Assembly (NCBI GenBank): GCA_903927415.1
Contig: CAIYMZ010000029.1
Coordinates: 1-11,968, forward strand
DNA from: an uncultured Alphaproteobacteria bacterium
GTDB taxonomy: Bacteria > Pseudomonadota > Alphaproteobacteria > Rickettsiales > UBA1997
Direction: 5' to 3'
DNA: 11,968 bases
Under the pieces are notes generated by a model, which did not search any database, was not told the origin of the DNA, and saw only the letters and a program-made list of their open reading frames with translations. Positions within the stretch are counted from its first letter, which is position 1. Each line of letters opens with the position of its first letter. The position numbers were made by a program, and so were the translations under genes. This document shows, piece after piece, positions 1-7,119 of the stretch.

Positions 1-1
1 C

Positions 2-196
2 TACACCGATTTTATTTTACCATTTGAACTCAGTGGCGCGATCCTTTTTGTCGCAATGATTGGCGCAATTATTCTCACTTTAAAAGACGAAACGCGCTTC
101 ATCAAAAAACAAAAAATTTCTGATCAGATTGCACACAACAAAACAAATTCGCTGGAAATCGTTAAGGTTAAAATCGGCGAAGGAATTAATTTATAA
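2..196 (+). CDS. nuoJ: NADH-quinone oxidoreductase subunit J, C-terminal fragment
   Basis: The window opens inside this gene; 64 C-terminal residues are visible, ending at TAA 194-196. NuoJ is a membrane-arm subunit of respiratory complex I, part of the proton-translocating inner-membrane module. The visible part starts YTDFILPFELSGAILFVAMI, which fits the last transmembrane helix and its typical lead-in (a tyrosine and aspartate followed by PFE(L), then a VAMIGAI-type helix). A charged cytoplasmic tail of about 35 residues follows. nuoK starts 3 nt after the stop, the standard nuoJ-nuoK order, which strongly supports the call. The 5' end lies outside the window. Confidence 0.9.
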   Translation, partial: YTDFILPFELSGAILFVAMIGAIILTLKDETRFIKKQKISDQIAHNKTNSLEIVKVKIGEGINL

Positions 197-199
197 TCT

Positions 200-511
200 A
201 TGAACGGACTAGAACTAAACCACTTCATCACTCTTTCCGCGATTCTGTTTTGCATCGGCGTGAGCGGAATTTTTATAAATCGTAAAAATGTAATTTCGCT
301 TTTGATGTCGATCGAATTAATGCTGCTTTCAATCAACATTAATTTCGTCGCTTTCTCGGCATTTCTGCACGACCTCGTCGGACAAATTTTTGCAATTTTT
401 GTGTTGACTGTCGCAGGCGCTGAAGCCGCGATTGGATTGGCTATTCTCGTAATTTACTTCAACAACCGTCGCAATATTGAAATCGAGAATATCTCATCGA
501 TGAGAGGCTGA
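200..511 (+). CDS. nuoK: NADH-quinone oxidoreductase subunit K
   Basis: NuoK, 103 residues, the usual family length, is an antiporter-like membrane subunit of complex I (NADH to quinone electron transfer coupled to proton pumping). Three transmembrane helices are visible (about 8-26, 31-54, 61-88). The two membrane glutamates characteristic of the family are present: E39 in MSIELM and E75 in AGAEAAIG. The ATG follows the nuoJ stop by 3 nt. An AAGGA lies 15 nt upstream, too far to be a normal SD, so translational coupling to nuoJ is likely. The TGA stop shares its final A with the ATG of the next gene. What follows is not nuoL, so the usual J-K-L-M-N order is broken here. Confidence 0.96.
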   Translation: MNGLELNHFITLSAILFCIGVSGIFINRKNVISLLMSIELMLLSININFVAFSAFLHDLVGQIFAIFVLTVAGAEAAIGLAILVIYFNNRRNIEIENISSMRG

Positions 512-1902
512 TGAAATTCACAAAAATAATCGCCATCGCTGCTTTTCTTTTTCCACTCAAAATTTTTGCTCAAGAAGAATGTTTTAACAACGCCGAGGTC
601 ACTGCGCGCATTTTGCAGCATGTTGAAAAAAAAGATCCTGATGCTGTCAAAGCGCTGCCCGCCTGCTTAAAACTTGATCGCAAGCTGATGCTAAAAGTTA
701 CGTTGATCGATCCTACTCAGTTCCAAAACACTGCTGATATTTTGAAAGAAGACGAGAATTTTGTTCGCCGCTTGCTCAAGGTGAATCCGCAAATTTTGCA
801 ATATGCTGCAACAAAACTGCGCAGTGATAAAATTTTCATGGAACAGGCCACTTATTTGAATCGCGACGCCTTGCAATATGCAGATCCAAAACTGCTTGAT
901 GACCGTCTCTTCATGAAAAAAATGATCATGATTGATTCGCGAAATTACATGTTTGCGTCAGAGCGTTTGCGAGAAATTCCAGAATTTGCAGCGACAGCTT
1001 TTTACGACAATGGATTACTGCTTTCATTCGCACCGAAAAAAATAAAATCAGATAAAAAACTGGTAGAGATCGCCGCAAAATCAAACAATGCTGCGATTGA
1101 ATTTGCGGCAGATGATCTCAAGAAAGACAAGGGTTTTATGAGTTTAGCTAAAAAAAAATCATCTCTAAACAAAGAAGATTTAGAAAAATTTTTACAAGAA
1201 AATTACACCGCGGAATTGAAGAAAAAAAATCTCGGCTGGACGATTTCCAACCGAGCAAAATTCTTCGAAAAAAATAAAATTATTACTCGCAACTACATCA
1301 CAAAATGGCACAGAAATATAAATTTCGAAGATGAGAAAATTAGAGAAGAATTGCGTCTTATCAGCGCTGACAGTCGCAACTACCCAATTTTGTGGAAGGA
1401 AGATTTTAAAAAATATCCAGACCTCATCAAAAAAATCGAAAAATTTTTTTTGGATCACAAAGTTGATCAAAATACCATCGATAATTTGACCGTTACTGAT
1501 TTGTGGAAAGTAAAAAATAAACCGCTGACTTTGGCATTTAATTTGTATCTTTTGCGCGACAGCAAAGATATCGATTTAGGGCCAGAATTTTCTGACGTAA
1601 CTTCACTCACTGCAATCGTACAGAAGCAACGCGGTAAATGGCGGATGACAGTTGTGGAAGTGATTTTTGACAGCGAAATTAAAATGGATGTTAGCTATCA
1701 GAATGGTCACAAAAAATATGTTTTATGGGATTTTTACGCAGCCAAAAAAGATCAAAAAAATCCAAGAATTATTTTTAAAGTTGAAGATAGATTTGCAGAT
1801 TATTTTGAAATTTTTGAGGAACAAAGTGGTGGAAAATATCAGATGGTTGATCGCGTTGATCCACTTGCCCGAGCTAGAGTAAACCCTCCTCACGAAAACT
1901 AA
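511..1902 (+). CDS. exported DUF4116-like repeat protein of unknown function
   Basis: Encodes 463 residues. Residues 1-20 form a classic Sec signal peptide: lysines at 2 and 5, a hydrophobic core, and probable cleavage at IFA|QEE, so the protein is probably periplasmic. Residues about 55-215 hold around six degenerate repeats of 22-25 residues with the pattern D..F(M/V)....L..N...L.YA...L..D, for example LQYAATKLRSDKIFM and LQYADPKLLDDRLFM. From memory this resembles DUF4116, which is common in host-associated and amoeba-associated bacteria. Residues about 235-463 are lysine- and aromatic-rich with no domain I recognise. The start is coupled to nuoK through a TGATG overlap, and GAGAGG lies 3 nt upstream as a possible SD. 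The last 29 nt overlap the convergent radC gene. The function is unknown; nothing ties it to complex I except position. Confidence 0.85.
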   Translation: MKFTKIIAIAAFLFPLKIFAQEECFNNAEVTARILQHVEKKDPDAVKALPACLKLDRKLMLKVTLIDPTQFQNTADILKEDENFVRRLLKVNPQILQYAATKLRSDKIFMEQATYLNRDALQYADPKLLDDRLFMKKMIMIDSRNYMFASERLREIPEFAATAFYDNGLLLSFAPKKIKSDKKLVEIAAKSNNAAIEFAADDLKKDKGFMSLAKKKSSLNKEDLEKFLQENYTAELKKKNLGWTISNRAKFFEKNKIITRNYITKWHRNINFEDEKIREELRLISADSRNYPILWKEDFKKYPDLIKKIEKFFLDHKVDQNTIDNLTVTDLWKVKNKPLTLAFNLYLLRDSKDIDLGPEFSDVTSLTAIVQKQRGKWRMTVVEVIFDSEIKMDVSYQNGHKKYVLWDFYAAKKDQKNPRIIFKVEDRFADYFEIFEEQSGGKYQMVDRVDPLARARVNPPHEN

Positions 1903-2554
1903 AATGCCCAGCATGTCCAATGATGAGATGATCTAAAATTTTGATCTCAAGATTTTTTAGTGCCGCAGAAATTTCGTTGGTGGTTTTGATGTCAGCGGCA
2001 GAAGCGCGCAGCTCGCCGCTAGGATGATTGTGGATCAAAATTATTGACACCGCAGAAAGTAGCAGCGCCTTTTTGACGATGGTTTTAGAGCTTACAAAAA
2101 CCTGATCATTTTCACCAATTCCCAACAACTCATCTTCGATCAATTGATGTTTTTTATCCAAAAATAGCACGCGAAAAACTTCGTAATTTAAATTTTTTAG
2201 TGACGAAGAAGCATAGTCCAAAACCGCCGACCAATTATTTAAAGCTGATTTTTTTCTCACCGAATTCTTAAGCATTCGCTGCAAAATTTGTGCGATTATT
2301 TTAATTTGTGTAATAGCTGCCTCGCCAACTCCTTCAACACTTCTCAACATTTCAACATCAGAATTTACAACCGCAGAAATATCACCAAATTTAGCAATTA
2401 GTTTTTTGGAGAGCGCCTTTGTATCTTTACGAGAAGAGGAAGCAAAAAGTAAAATTTCCAACAATTCATAATCGTGTAATTCTGCACCAAGTGAGGTGAG
2501 AAACTTTTCTCTGACGCGCGATCTGTGTCCAAGGTATTCAGGTTTTTCGGTCAT
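1874..2554 (-). CDS. radC: RadC family JAMM/MPN protein (UPF0758)
   Basis: Encodes 226 residues from ATG at 2554. A longer reading from TTG at 2584 adds ten residues, but the family normally begins just before the GHR.R.RE.F motif, here GHRSRVREKF at residues 9-18, so the ATG is preferred. There is a helix-hairpin-helix segment at about 70-90 (SVEGVGEAAITQIK). The C-terminal JAMM metal site HNHPSG...SAAD has H175, H177 and D188 in HxH-x10-D spacing. The family was once linked to DNA repair; its true substrate is not established, and metal-dependent hydrolase chemistry is inferred from the fold. The 5' end overlaps the upstream phosphodiesterase gene by 17 nt, suggesting coupled translation. 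The 3' end overlaps the convergent repeat-protein gene. No SD is visible. Confidence 0.93.
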   Translation of the reverse strand: MTEKPEYLGHRSRVREKFLTSLGAELHDYELLEILLFASSSRKDTKALSKKLIAKFGDISAVVNSDVEMLRSVEGVGEAAITQIKIIAQILQRMLKNSVRKKSALNNWSAVLDYASSSLKNLNYEVFRVLFLDKKHQLIEDELLGIGENDQVFVSSKTIVKKALLLSAVSIILIHNHPSGELRASAADIKTTNEISAALKNLEIKILDHLIIGHAGHFSFREEGLL

Positions 2555-3203
2555 AAATTTGTGGCGTGATTTTATCGGTGGCAAAATTTTTAACCCCGAG
2601 ATTTCTGAGTTTTTCGATTCTCGCTAGATCATTGACAGTCCAAGCAAAAAGCTCTGTTTTTGAAAATTTTTTCACAAAATTTTCATCGAGCAATTGATGA
2701 AAAATTGATAAAAATTTTACGTTATTTTTGGTTAAGAAATCGCGTAAAATTTTTACTTTTTTAGCACTGCCGAGCTCTTTGCAAACCGCAACCAGATTCA
2801 CATTTTTTCCAAAAATATTTCTGATTTTTCTGAAAATTTTTTCAGCAATTTCATAATCGGCAATGAAGGGAGCGAAATAGATTTGATCCAGATTGATCGC
2901 GGCCTCGTCAACATCTTTTTTTACCAATCTCAGCGCAATTTCAGCATTTTTTTCATTCAAATTTTTAAAATCCATCCAGTAAGTAAATTCATTTTTAAAA
3001 GAAAAATAATCGCGGAGAGTCGGCAAATTATTAATTTCTTTTTTTGAGGGTTCGTCATGTTTTAAAATCAACTTTCCATCCAAAAACCAAATATCGAATT
3101 CAAGTCCGTGAAAATGATTTTTGTGAGCTTCCTCCAAGCTAGCGATTGAATTTTGCGGAATGTTTGACGAATGAAATCCGCGATGCGCGAATAATTTTAC
3201 CAT
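2538..3203 (-). CDS. glycerophosphodiester phosphodiesterase family protein
   Basis: Encodes 221 residues with the TIM-barrel GDPD signature: H7-R8-G9 near the N terminus, E35 and D37 in GLEFD, H49-D50 in LKHD, and a C-terminal FAWTVND strand. These supply the general acid/base histidines and the divalent-metal ligands, so hydrolysis of glycerophosphodiesters to glycerol-3-phosphate and an alcohol is plausible. No signal peptide is present, so it should be cytoplasmic, like UgpQ. The usual PENT motif reads PQNS (residues 16-19), a glutamine where glutamate is standard; the effect is unknown. The start is fixed by the proximity of HRG to the N terminus. It is divergent from cutA with only 4 nt between start codons and is followed by overlapping radC. 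Confidence 0.88.
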   Translation of the reverse strand: MVKLFAHRGFHSSNIPQNSIASLEEAHKNHFHGLEFDIWFLDGKLILKHDEPSKKEINNLPTLRDYFSFKNEFTYWMDFKNLNEKNAEIALRLVKKDVDEAAINLDQIYFAPFIADYEIAEKIFRKIRNIFGKNVNLVAVCKELGSAKKVKILRDFLTKNNVKFLSIFHQLLDENFVKKFSKTELFAWTVNDLARIEKLRNLGVKNFATDKITPQIYDRKT

Positions 3204-3207
3204 ATTT

Positions 3208-3546
3208 ATGAAAAAAATTTTTATCGAAATTAAGACGACTTATCCCAATTCTGCGCAGGGGAAAAAACTAGCGAAAAATCTCACCAAAATTTTGCTAGAT
3301 AAAAAATTAGCTGCCTGCGTGCAATTTTTGCCGATCGAAAGCATGTATGTCTGGGAAGGTAAAATCGAAAATAAACGCGAAATTTTAGTCAGCATAAAAA
3401 GCAAAAATTCGCTTTACAAAAAGATCGAAAAAACCATCAAAGAACATCATATTTTTGAAATACCTCAGATCTTCTTAACGCGGATAGATCGTGGCTTCAT
3501 GCCATATTTAAATTGGATTGATTCCAGCATAAAGAATCAAAAATAA
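3208..3546 (+). CDS. cutA: CutA1 family divalent-cation tolerance protein
   Basis: CutA1 homologue of 112 residues, the normal length for this trimeric ferredoxin-like family. Recognisable landmarks are LAACVQFLP (C37), the YVWEGKIE strand (W49), a lysine-rich S-K-loop, EHHIFEIPQI (residues 79-88) and the terminal YLNWI. The family is historically tied to copper tolerance, but its molecular role is unsettled; the usual EVPEI reads EIPQI here. The protein lacks a signal peptide and should be cytoplasmic. The start codon is 4 nt from the divergent phosphodiesterase ATG, so any promoter and ribosome-binding information must lie inside that neighbouring gene. No SD is visible. Confidence 0.92.
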   Translation: MKKIFIEIKTTYPNSAQGKKLAKNLTKILLDKKLAACVQFLPIESMYVWEGKIENKREILVSIKSKNSLYKKIEKTIKEHHIFEIPQIFLTRIDRGFMPYLNWIDSSIKNQK

Positions 3547-3632
3547 TAACTGGCTTAATAACTTAACGATTTTTATATTCTGCACTGATTTTAACTCACC
3601 ACTTACAACTCACCAAAAACATCAAAACCATC

Positions 3633-3646
3633 TAGAATAGATTCTA
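3633..3646. repeat. short perfect inverted repeat in the cutA-rne gap
   Basis: TAGAAT-AG-ATTCTA is a 6-bp perfect inverted repeat with a 2-nt spacer, about 150 nt upstream of rne. It could be a binding site for a dimeric regulator, but short A/T palindromes arise easily by chance in this composition. Apart from this and the hairpin at 3765-3793, the 249-nt gap shows no gene or RNA that I recognise. A possible -10-like TATACT sits at 3728-3733 without a convincing -35. Confidence 0.2.
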
Positions 3647-3764
3647 ACAAAATTTCAAAATTCTCCAAAACTGGAACGATTATTTTCTAATTTCAAAAAT
3701 ATTAGGCTGGGTATTTCTAATGAAAATTATACTAACAAGTCTCTGACTGCTTTAGAAAATAGCC

Positions 3765-3793
3765 GTTCCTCAAACAAATAATTCCTGAGGAAC
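3765..3793 (+). promoter_or_regulatory. SD-sequestering hairpin in the rne leader
   Basis: GTTCCTCA (3765-3772) and TGAGGAAC (3786-3793) are perfect 8-bp complements around a 13-nt loop. The right arm contains GAGGA, the only strong SD in the window, placed 4 nt before the rne ATG at 3796. In the folded state the ribosome-binding site would be paired. Known for E. coli: rne mRNA is autoregulated through structure in its long 5' untranslated region. Inferred here: this hairpin may limit RNase E translation or form part of an autoregulatory leader. Confidence 0.6.
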
Positions 3794-3795
3794 AA

Positions 3796-5751
3796 ATGAC
3801 AAATAAAACAATTTTAATTGATGCTGCACATCGCGAAGAAACGCGAGTTGCGGTGTTAGAAGACGGCATCCTACAAGATTTTGATCGCGAAGCCATCGCT
3901 ATTAAACAGATCAAAGGCAACATTTATCTCTCCAAAGTCACCCGCGTTGAACCTTCTCTCCAAGCATGTTTTGTTGATTATGGTTCTGATCGTCATGGCT
4001 TTCTTCCCTTTGCTGACATTCATCCCGACTATTACCAAATTCCTGAAGCAGAAAGACAAAAACTGAAGGAGCTCAATAACACGCAACAATCGAGATCGGA
4101 TGAGGATGAAAACACACCAAGTTCGCAAAACCGTCACAATGCTGCATCAGATGACATGAGAGACTCAAGGCAAGATGATGATTCCAATGAATCAATCGTT
4201 ACTGGGGCATATTCGGTTGAAGATGAAACTGGAGGATATCGCGGCAATATTCACAACATTTACAAACGCTACAGCATTCAAGATGTGATCAAATCCGGTC
4301 AGCTGATTTTGGTACAAGTCGCAAAAGAAGAGCGCGGTAATAAAGGCGCATCAATGACCACTTACGTTTCAATCGCTGGCAAATATTGCGTCTTGATGGC
4401 AAACACACCCAATAAAGGCGGGGTTTCAAAAAAAGTTGATAATTTTCGTGATCGCAAACTTTTAAAATCAATTTTAAACGACATCAATGTTGGCACCGAC
4501 AGATCCGTCATTATCAGAACAGCTGGGGTTGGCAAAAAGCCGGAGGAAATCCGACGTGATTGCGATTATCTGAGTAGATTGTGGGACAACATCAAAGAAT
4601 CTTCAACCTCATCCAAAGCACCTTCATTCATTCATGCGGAAGATGATGTAATCAAAAGATGTATCCGCGATGTCTATAATGAACAAGTCAAAGAAGTTGT
4701 GGTAGAAGGAGCAGAAGCTTTTGAAACAGTGATGAATTTTGTGAAGCTCACAATGCCAAATTCAGCTCACAACATCAAACTGCATGACGAACGCTTACCT
4801 ATTTTTAACAAATATCGCGTTGAACAGCAAATTTCTGCTCTCTACGAAAAACAAATTCAATTACCATCGGGCGGTTCAATCGTGATTGATCACACTGAAG
4901 CTCTGGTTGCAATCGATATCAATTCTGGTCGCGCTACCAAAGAAAGCGGGATTGAAGAAACTGCTTTCAACACCAATTTCGAAGCAGTGAAAGAAATTGC
5001 CAAGCAGCTGCGCCTCAGAGATTTAGCTGGTCTAGTTGTGATCGATTTTATTGACATGTATGATCAAAAGCATCGTCGCAATATTGAGAGAGCTTTGCGC
5101 GACGAATTACAGCATGACCGCGCTCGTATTCAGCTTGGCCGCATCAGCATTTTTGGATTGCTAGAAATGTCTCGTCAAAGACTTGGTGCTAGTTTTTTTG
5201 AAACTATCACTGAGCCCTGCAAACATTGCTCGGGCACCGGATATGTTCGTTCTGTTGAAATTTTGGCCGTGAGTATTTTGCGCGCCATTCGTCACGCCTG
5301 CGCCGATAAACAAGCTGGAGTGATCTACATTTACACCAATCCAGAAACCATCGCTTACATGATGAATTACAAAAAAAGCGAGATTGTTTCAACGGAGAAA
5401 AATTACGATGTCCACATTTTCATGCACTCAAGTGACGATGTTGGTGGTCAGGGCTTCAGCATTAAAAAACGTAAAAGTCTTTCTGATGATGAGAAGCGTG
5501 AGATGGAGATGCAAGTAACTACCGGCAAAGTTAATCAGCTTGGGTTGGAAAAAAGTTACTTCGAAAATTATCCACAGAGAGAGTCTTCAGCTGACGAGGA
5601 GTTGGATAAAAGTTATAAAAAACCTTACGACAATAGATCGAAACGAAACCGCAAAGATAATAATCCTAATAGAAAAAAATTCGACGATCGCGGAAGTGAT
5701 CAAAAGAGATCATTCTTAGGATCAATTTTTTCAGCATTTGGTGGAAAATAA
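3796..5751 (+). CDS. rne: ribonuclease E/G
   Basis: Endoribonuclease of 651 residues that cleaves single-stranded A/U-rich RNA in mRNA decay and rRNA/tRNA maturation. The S1 domain begins at about 37 (GNIYLSKVTRVEPSLQACFVDYG) and is split by a polar, acidic insertion at about 93-155 (runs of S, D, E, N, Q). It resumes at IQDVIKSGQ and GNKGASMTTYVSIAGKY. The catalytic DNase-I-like domain carries D374 (AIDINSG) and D417 (VIDFIDM), 43 residues apart like E. coli D303/D346. The Zn-link cysteines C475 and C478 (CKHCSGTG) sit 58 residues beyond D417, as in E. coli. The tail after about 600 is short, basic and low-complexity, so any degradosome scaffold is much reduced. Start: ATG with the SD GAGGA inside a hairpin. 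A strong terminator follows. Confidence 0.96.
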   Translation: MTNKTILIDAAHREETRVAVLEDGILQDFDREAIAIKQIKGNIYLSKVTRVEPSLQACFVDYGSDRHGFLPFADIHPDYYQIPEAERQKLKELNNTQQSRSDEDENTPSSQNRHNAASDDMRDSRQDDDSNESIVTGAYSVEDETGGYRGNIHNIYKRYSIQDVIKSGQLILVQVAKEERGNKGASMTTYVSIAGKYCVLMANTPNKGGVSKKVDNFRDRKLLKSILNDINVGTDRSVIIRTAGVGKKPEEIRRDCDYLSRLWDNIKESSTSSKAPSFIHAEDDVIKRCIRDVYNEQVKEVVVEGAEAFETVMNFVKLTMPNSAHNIKLHDERLPIFNKYRVEQQISALYEKQIQLPSGGSIVIDHTEALVAIDINSGRATKESGIEETAFNTNFEAVKEIAKQLRLRDLAGLVVIDFIDMYDQKHRRNIERALRDELQHDRARIQLGRISIFGLLEMSRQRLGASFFETITEPCKHCSGTGYVRSVEILAVSILRAIRHACADKQAGVIYIYTNPETIAYMMNYKKSEIVSTEKNYDVHIFMHSSDDVGGQGFSIKKRKSLSDDEKREMEMQVTTGKVNQLGLEKSYFENYPQRESSADEELDKSYKKPYDNRSKRNRKDNNPNRKKFDDRGSDQKRSFLGSIFSAFGGK

Positions 5752-5775
5752 ACTTTAGCAAAAAACGTAATGCAA

Positions 5776-5808
5776 AATGGCGGACATGAAAATGTTCGTC
5801 ATTTTTTT
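5776..5808 (+). terminator. Rho-independent terminator after rne
   Basis: A 12-bp stem (5776-5787 with 5792-5803, two G-U wobbles) is closed by a GAAA tetraloop and followed by T through 5808, seven in a row. It begins 25 nt past the rne stop. The preceding A run is short, so it would work less well for the convergent minus-strand gene ending at 5873. Confidence 0.9.
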
Positions 5809-5872
5809 AACCGCGCAGTTTCAAGTTCTGGGCGAACTAGACGGATTTCTAATGACGGATCTGGGTTTATGC

Positions 5873-6157
5873 TTAAATCGAAAACAAATTAGTAATCAGC
5901 AGCAAAACAGAAGCAACGTAAGCAATTGAAAGCAAGAGCACAAAGAAAGATGTAAACTCAAACTGGATCAATGACAGTGGTTTAATGCCAGAAAACCTCA
6001 CTGAAAAAATCATGAAGCCGCTCACGAACAGCACGACGGAATAGATAAAGGCAAAAAATCCGGTCTCAAAAAAATCAGCAAGAAAAAATAATCCATAAAG
6101 AAAAATTATCGGGACTAAAAAATTTATTAATGCCGAAAGAATTGGATCATTTTTCAT
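5873..6157 (-). CDS. small three-helix inner-membrane protein, unknown function
   Basis: Encodes 94 residues, almost entirely hydrophobic, with three probable membrane helices (about 8-27, 34-54, 66-90), a lysine-bearing N terminus and no cysteine. I do not recognise it firmly. The N-terminal half (DPILSALINFLVPIIFLYGLF, then a second helix) faintly recalls the MnhB/MrpB antiporter subunit. However, the glycine-rich PGGGFQ loop of that family is absent, so this is only a lead. It starts 13 nt downstream of a strong same-strand terminator, with no SD and little space for a promoter. Its expression must depend on read-through or on a promoter within the terminator region. The length and clean membrane topology argue that it is real. 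Confidence 0.6.
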   Translation of the reverse strand: MKNDPILSALINFLVPIIFLYGLFFLADFFETGFFAFIYSVVLFVSGFMIFSVRFSGIKPLSLIQFEFTSFFVLLLSIAYVASVLLLITNLFSI

Positions 6158-6170
6158 AAATCGTAAACAT

Positions 6171-6207
6171 AAAAAAACCCCGCCATTTTTTCAAATGACG
6201 GGGTTTT
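6171..6207 (-). terminator. Rho-independent terminator after the pilin-like gene
   Basis: AAAACCCCG (6174-6182) pairs with CGGGGTTTT (6199-6207). Inside this, CAT/ATG extends the stem past a single C-A mismatch, with a small T-rich loop. Read on the minus strand it is followed by seven T (6171-6177), a textbook terminator 19 nt beyond the pilin stop. On the plus strand the GGGG arm is followed by only four T, so it is mainly a minus-strand signal. Confidence 0.9.
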
Positions 6208-6226
6208 AAAATTTCTTCAAACCAAA

Positions 6227-7048
6227 TTATGAGTTAACATCAACTTGGTAAGTGATTGCACAAACTTTAGTTGTAGCAGAAACCGTATAAACAACGTTGG
6301 CAGTTGCACTGGTTGCATAGCATGCAGTTGTAGCTGCAGGATTTAAACCTCTTACTTTACCAGCATTAGCATAACCATCATCGATTTTTGTATCGATTGA
6401 AAGAGCATCATTTCCAGTAAGTATGGCAGTAGTAGTTTTGTTTGTAGTGCCATTAACCATTGTTGCAGTTGTAGCACTTGTCGCTCCAACGCCTCCGGTC
6501 AAAACTACAACATTTTGATTTGCAGGAACAGCAAGGAGACCTTCGTTAGTACCAGCGCCAGCATAATCACCAGCTGCTCCTACGTTATTACGATAATCAA
6601 AATGCCATCCGGCAGATTTGATTTTTGAAACAACCATGTTTGCAGATGGAACTTGTGCGGTACCAACAGCTAGAAGAGTTGTTGGGCCAGTTTCAATTGC
6701 ACCAACTTGCTTCAATTGGTTCCAAGCAGCAACACCTTCTGAAGCATATGCGCTGGCGTCAGAAGCGTAATATTCGATTCTACCGTTTAGTCCATTTGTA
6801 GAACCAGCGTAAGCTGCTCCACCGACTGCAACGTTGTAATCACCAGGAAGAGCATTGAATTGTGTGTAAAAAGCATTCACTGCAACTGCATAGCCTCTCG
6901 CTTCACCCATCACTGAACGAAGTTCTGAACTTTTAATTAAGCTTGCACCTCCAGTAATACCAGCAATTAACAAGCCGATTATGATCAGCACGATCGATAA
7001 CTCAATCAGTGAAAACGCTGATTTTTTTGAGGAAAAAGTTTTTTTCAT
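6227..7048 (-). CDS. type IV pilin-like protein with prepilin N-terminal methylation motif
   Basis: Encodes 273 residues with a prepilin leader of 11 residues (K2, K3, K8, K9) followed by FSLIELSIVLIIIGLLIAGI. F12 is the mature N terminus and the conserved glutamate is E16 (+5). Residue -1 is alanine, not the usual glycine. The body is rich in Ala, Gly, Thr, Asn and Val and nearly free of charged clusters, consistent with an exported filament subunit. Two cysteines near the C terminus (TACYAT and KVCAIT) could form a pilin-type disulfide. No other pilus assembly gene is adjacent; a prepilin peptidase is encoded at 9114-9875. Whether it builds a type IV pilus, a pseudopilus or a competence filament cannot be told from this window. 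A terminator follows and a consensus -35 lies upstream. Confidence 0.85.
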   Translation of the reverse strand: MKKTFSSKKSAFSLIELSIVLIIIGLLIAGITGGASLIKSSELRSVMGEARGYAVAVNAFYTQFNALPGDYNVAVGGAAYAGSTNGLNGRIEYYASDASAYASEGVAAWNQLKQVGAIETGPTTLLAVGTAQVPSANMVVSKIKSAGWHFDYRNNVGAAGDYAGAGTNEGLLAVPANQNVVVLTGGVGATSATTATMVNGTTNKTTTAILTGNDALSIDTKIDDGYANAGKVRGLNPAATTACYATSATANVVYTVSATTKVCAITYQVDVNS

Positions 7049-7119
7049 ATGTTGGAAATTTTTAGTTAATTAAAAGTTTTGTTGGAGTGAATGAAGAACT
7101 GAGAACTTCAGGTTTGAGT

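Noticed and set aside
1192..1470. Minus-strand frame antisense to the exported repeat protein
   Set aside because: It is Phe-rich because it reads Lys/Glu codons in reverse; no supporting signal.
2555..2584. N-terminal extension of radC to a TTG at 2584
   Set aside because: The family N terminus aligns from the ATG at 2554; the extension would deepen the overlap with the upstream gene and needs a rare start.
3547..3764. Small gene or noncoding RNA between cutA and rne
   Set aside because: No open frame with plausible composition and no recognisable RNA fold; best explained as the rne leader and promoter region.
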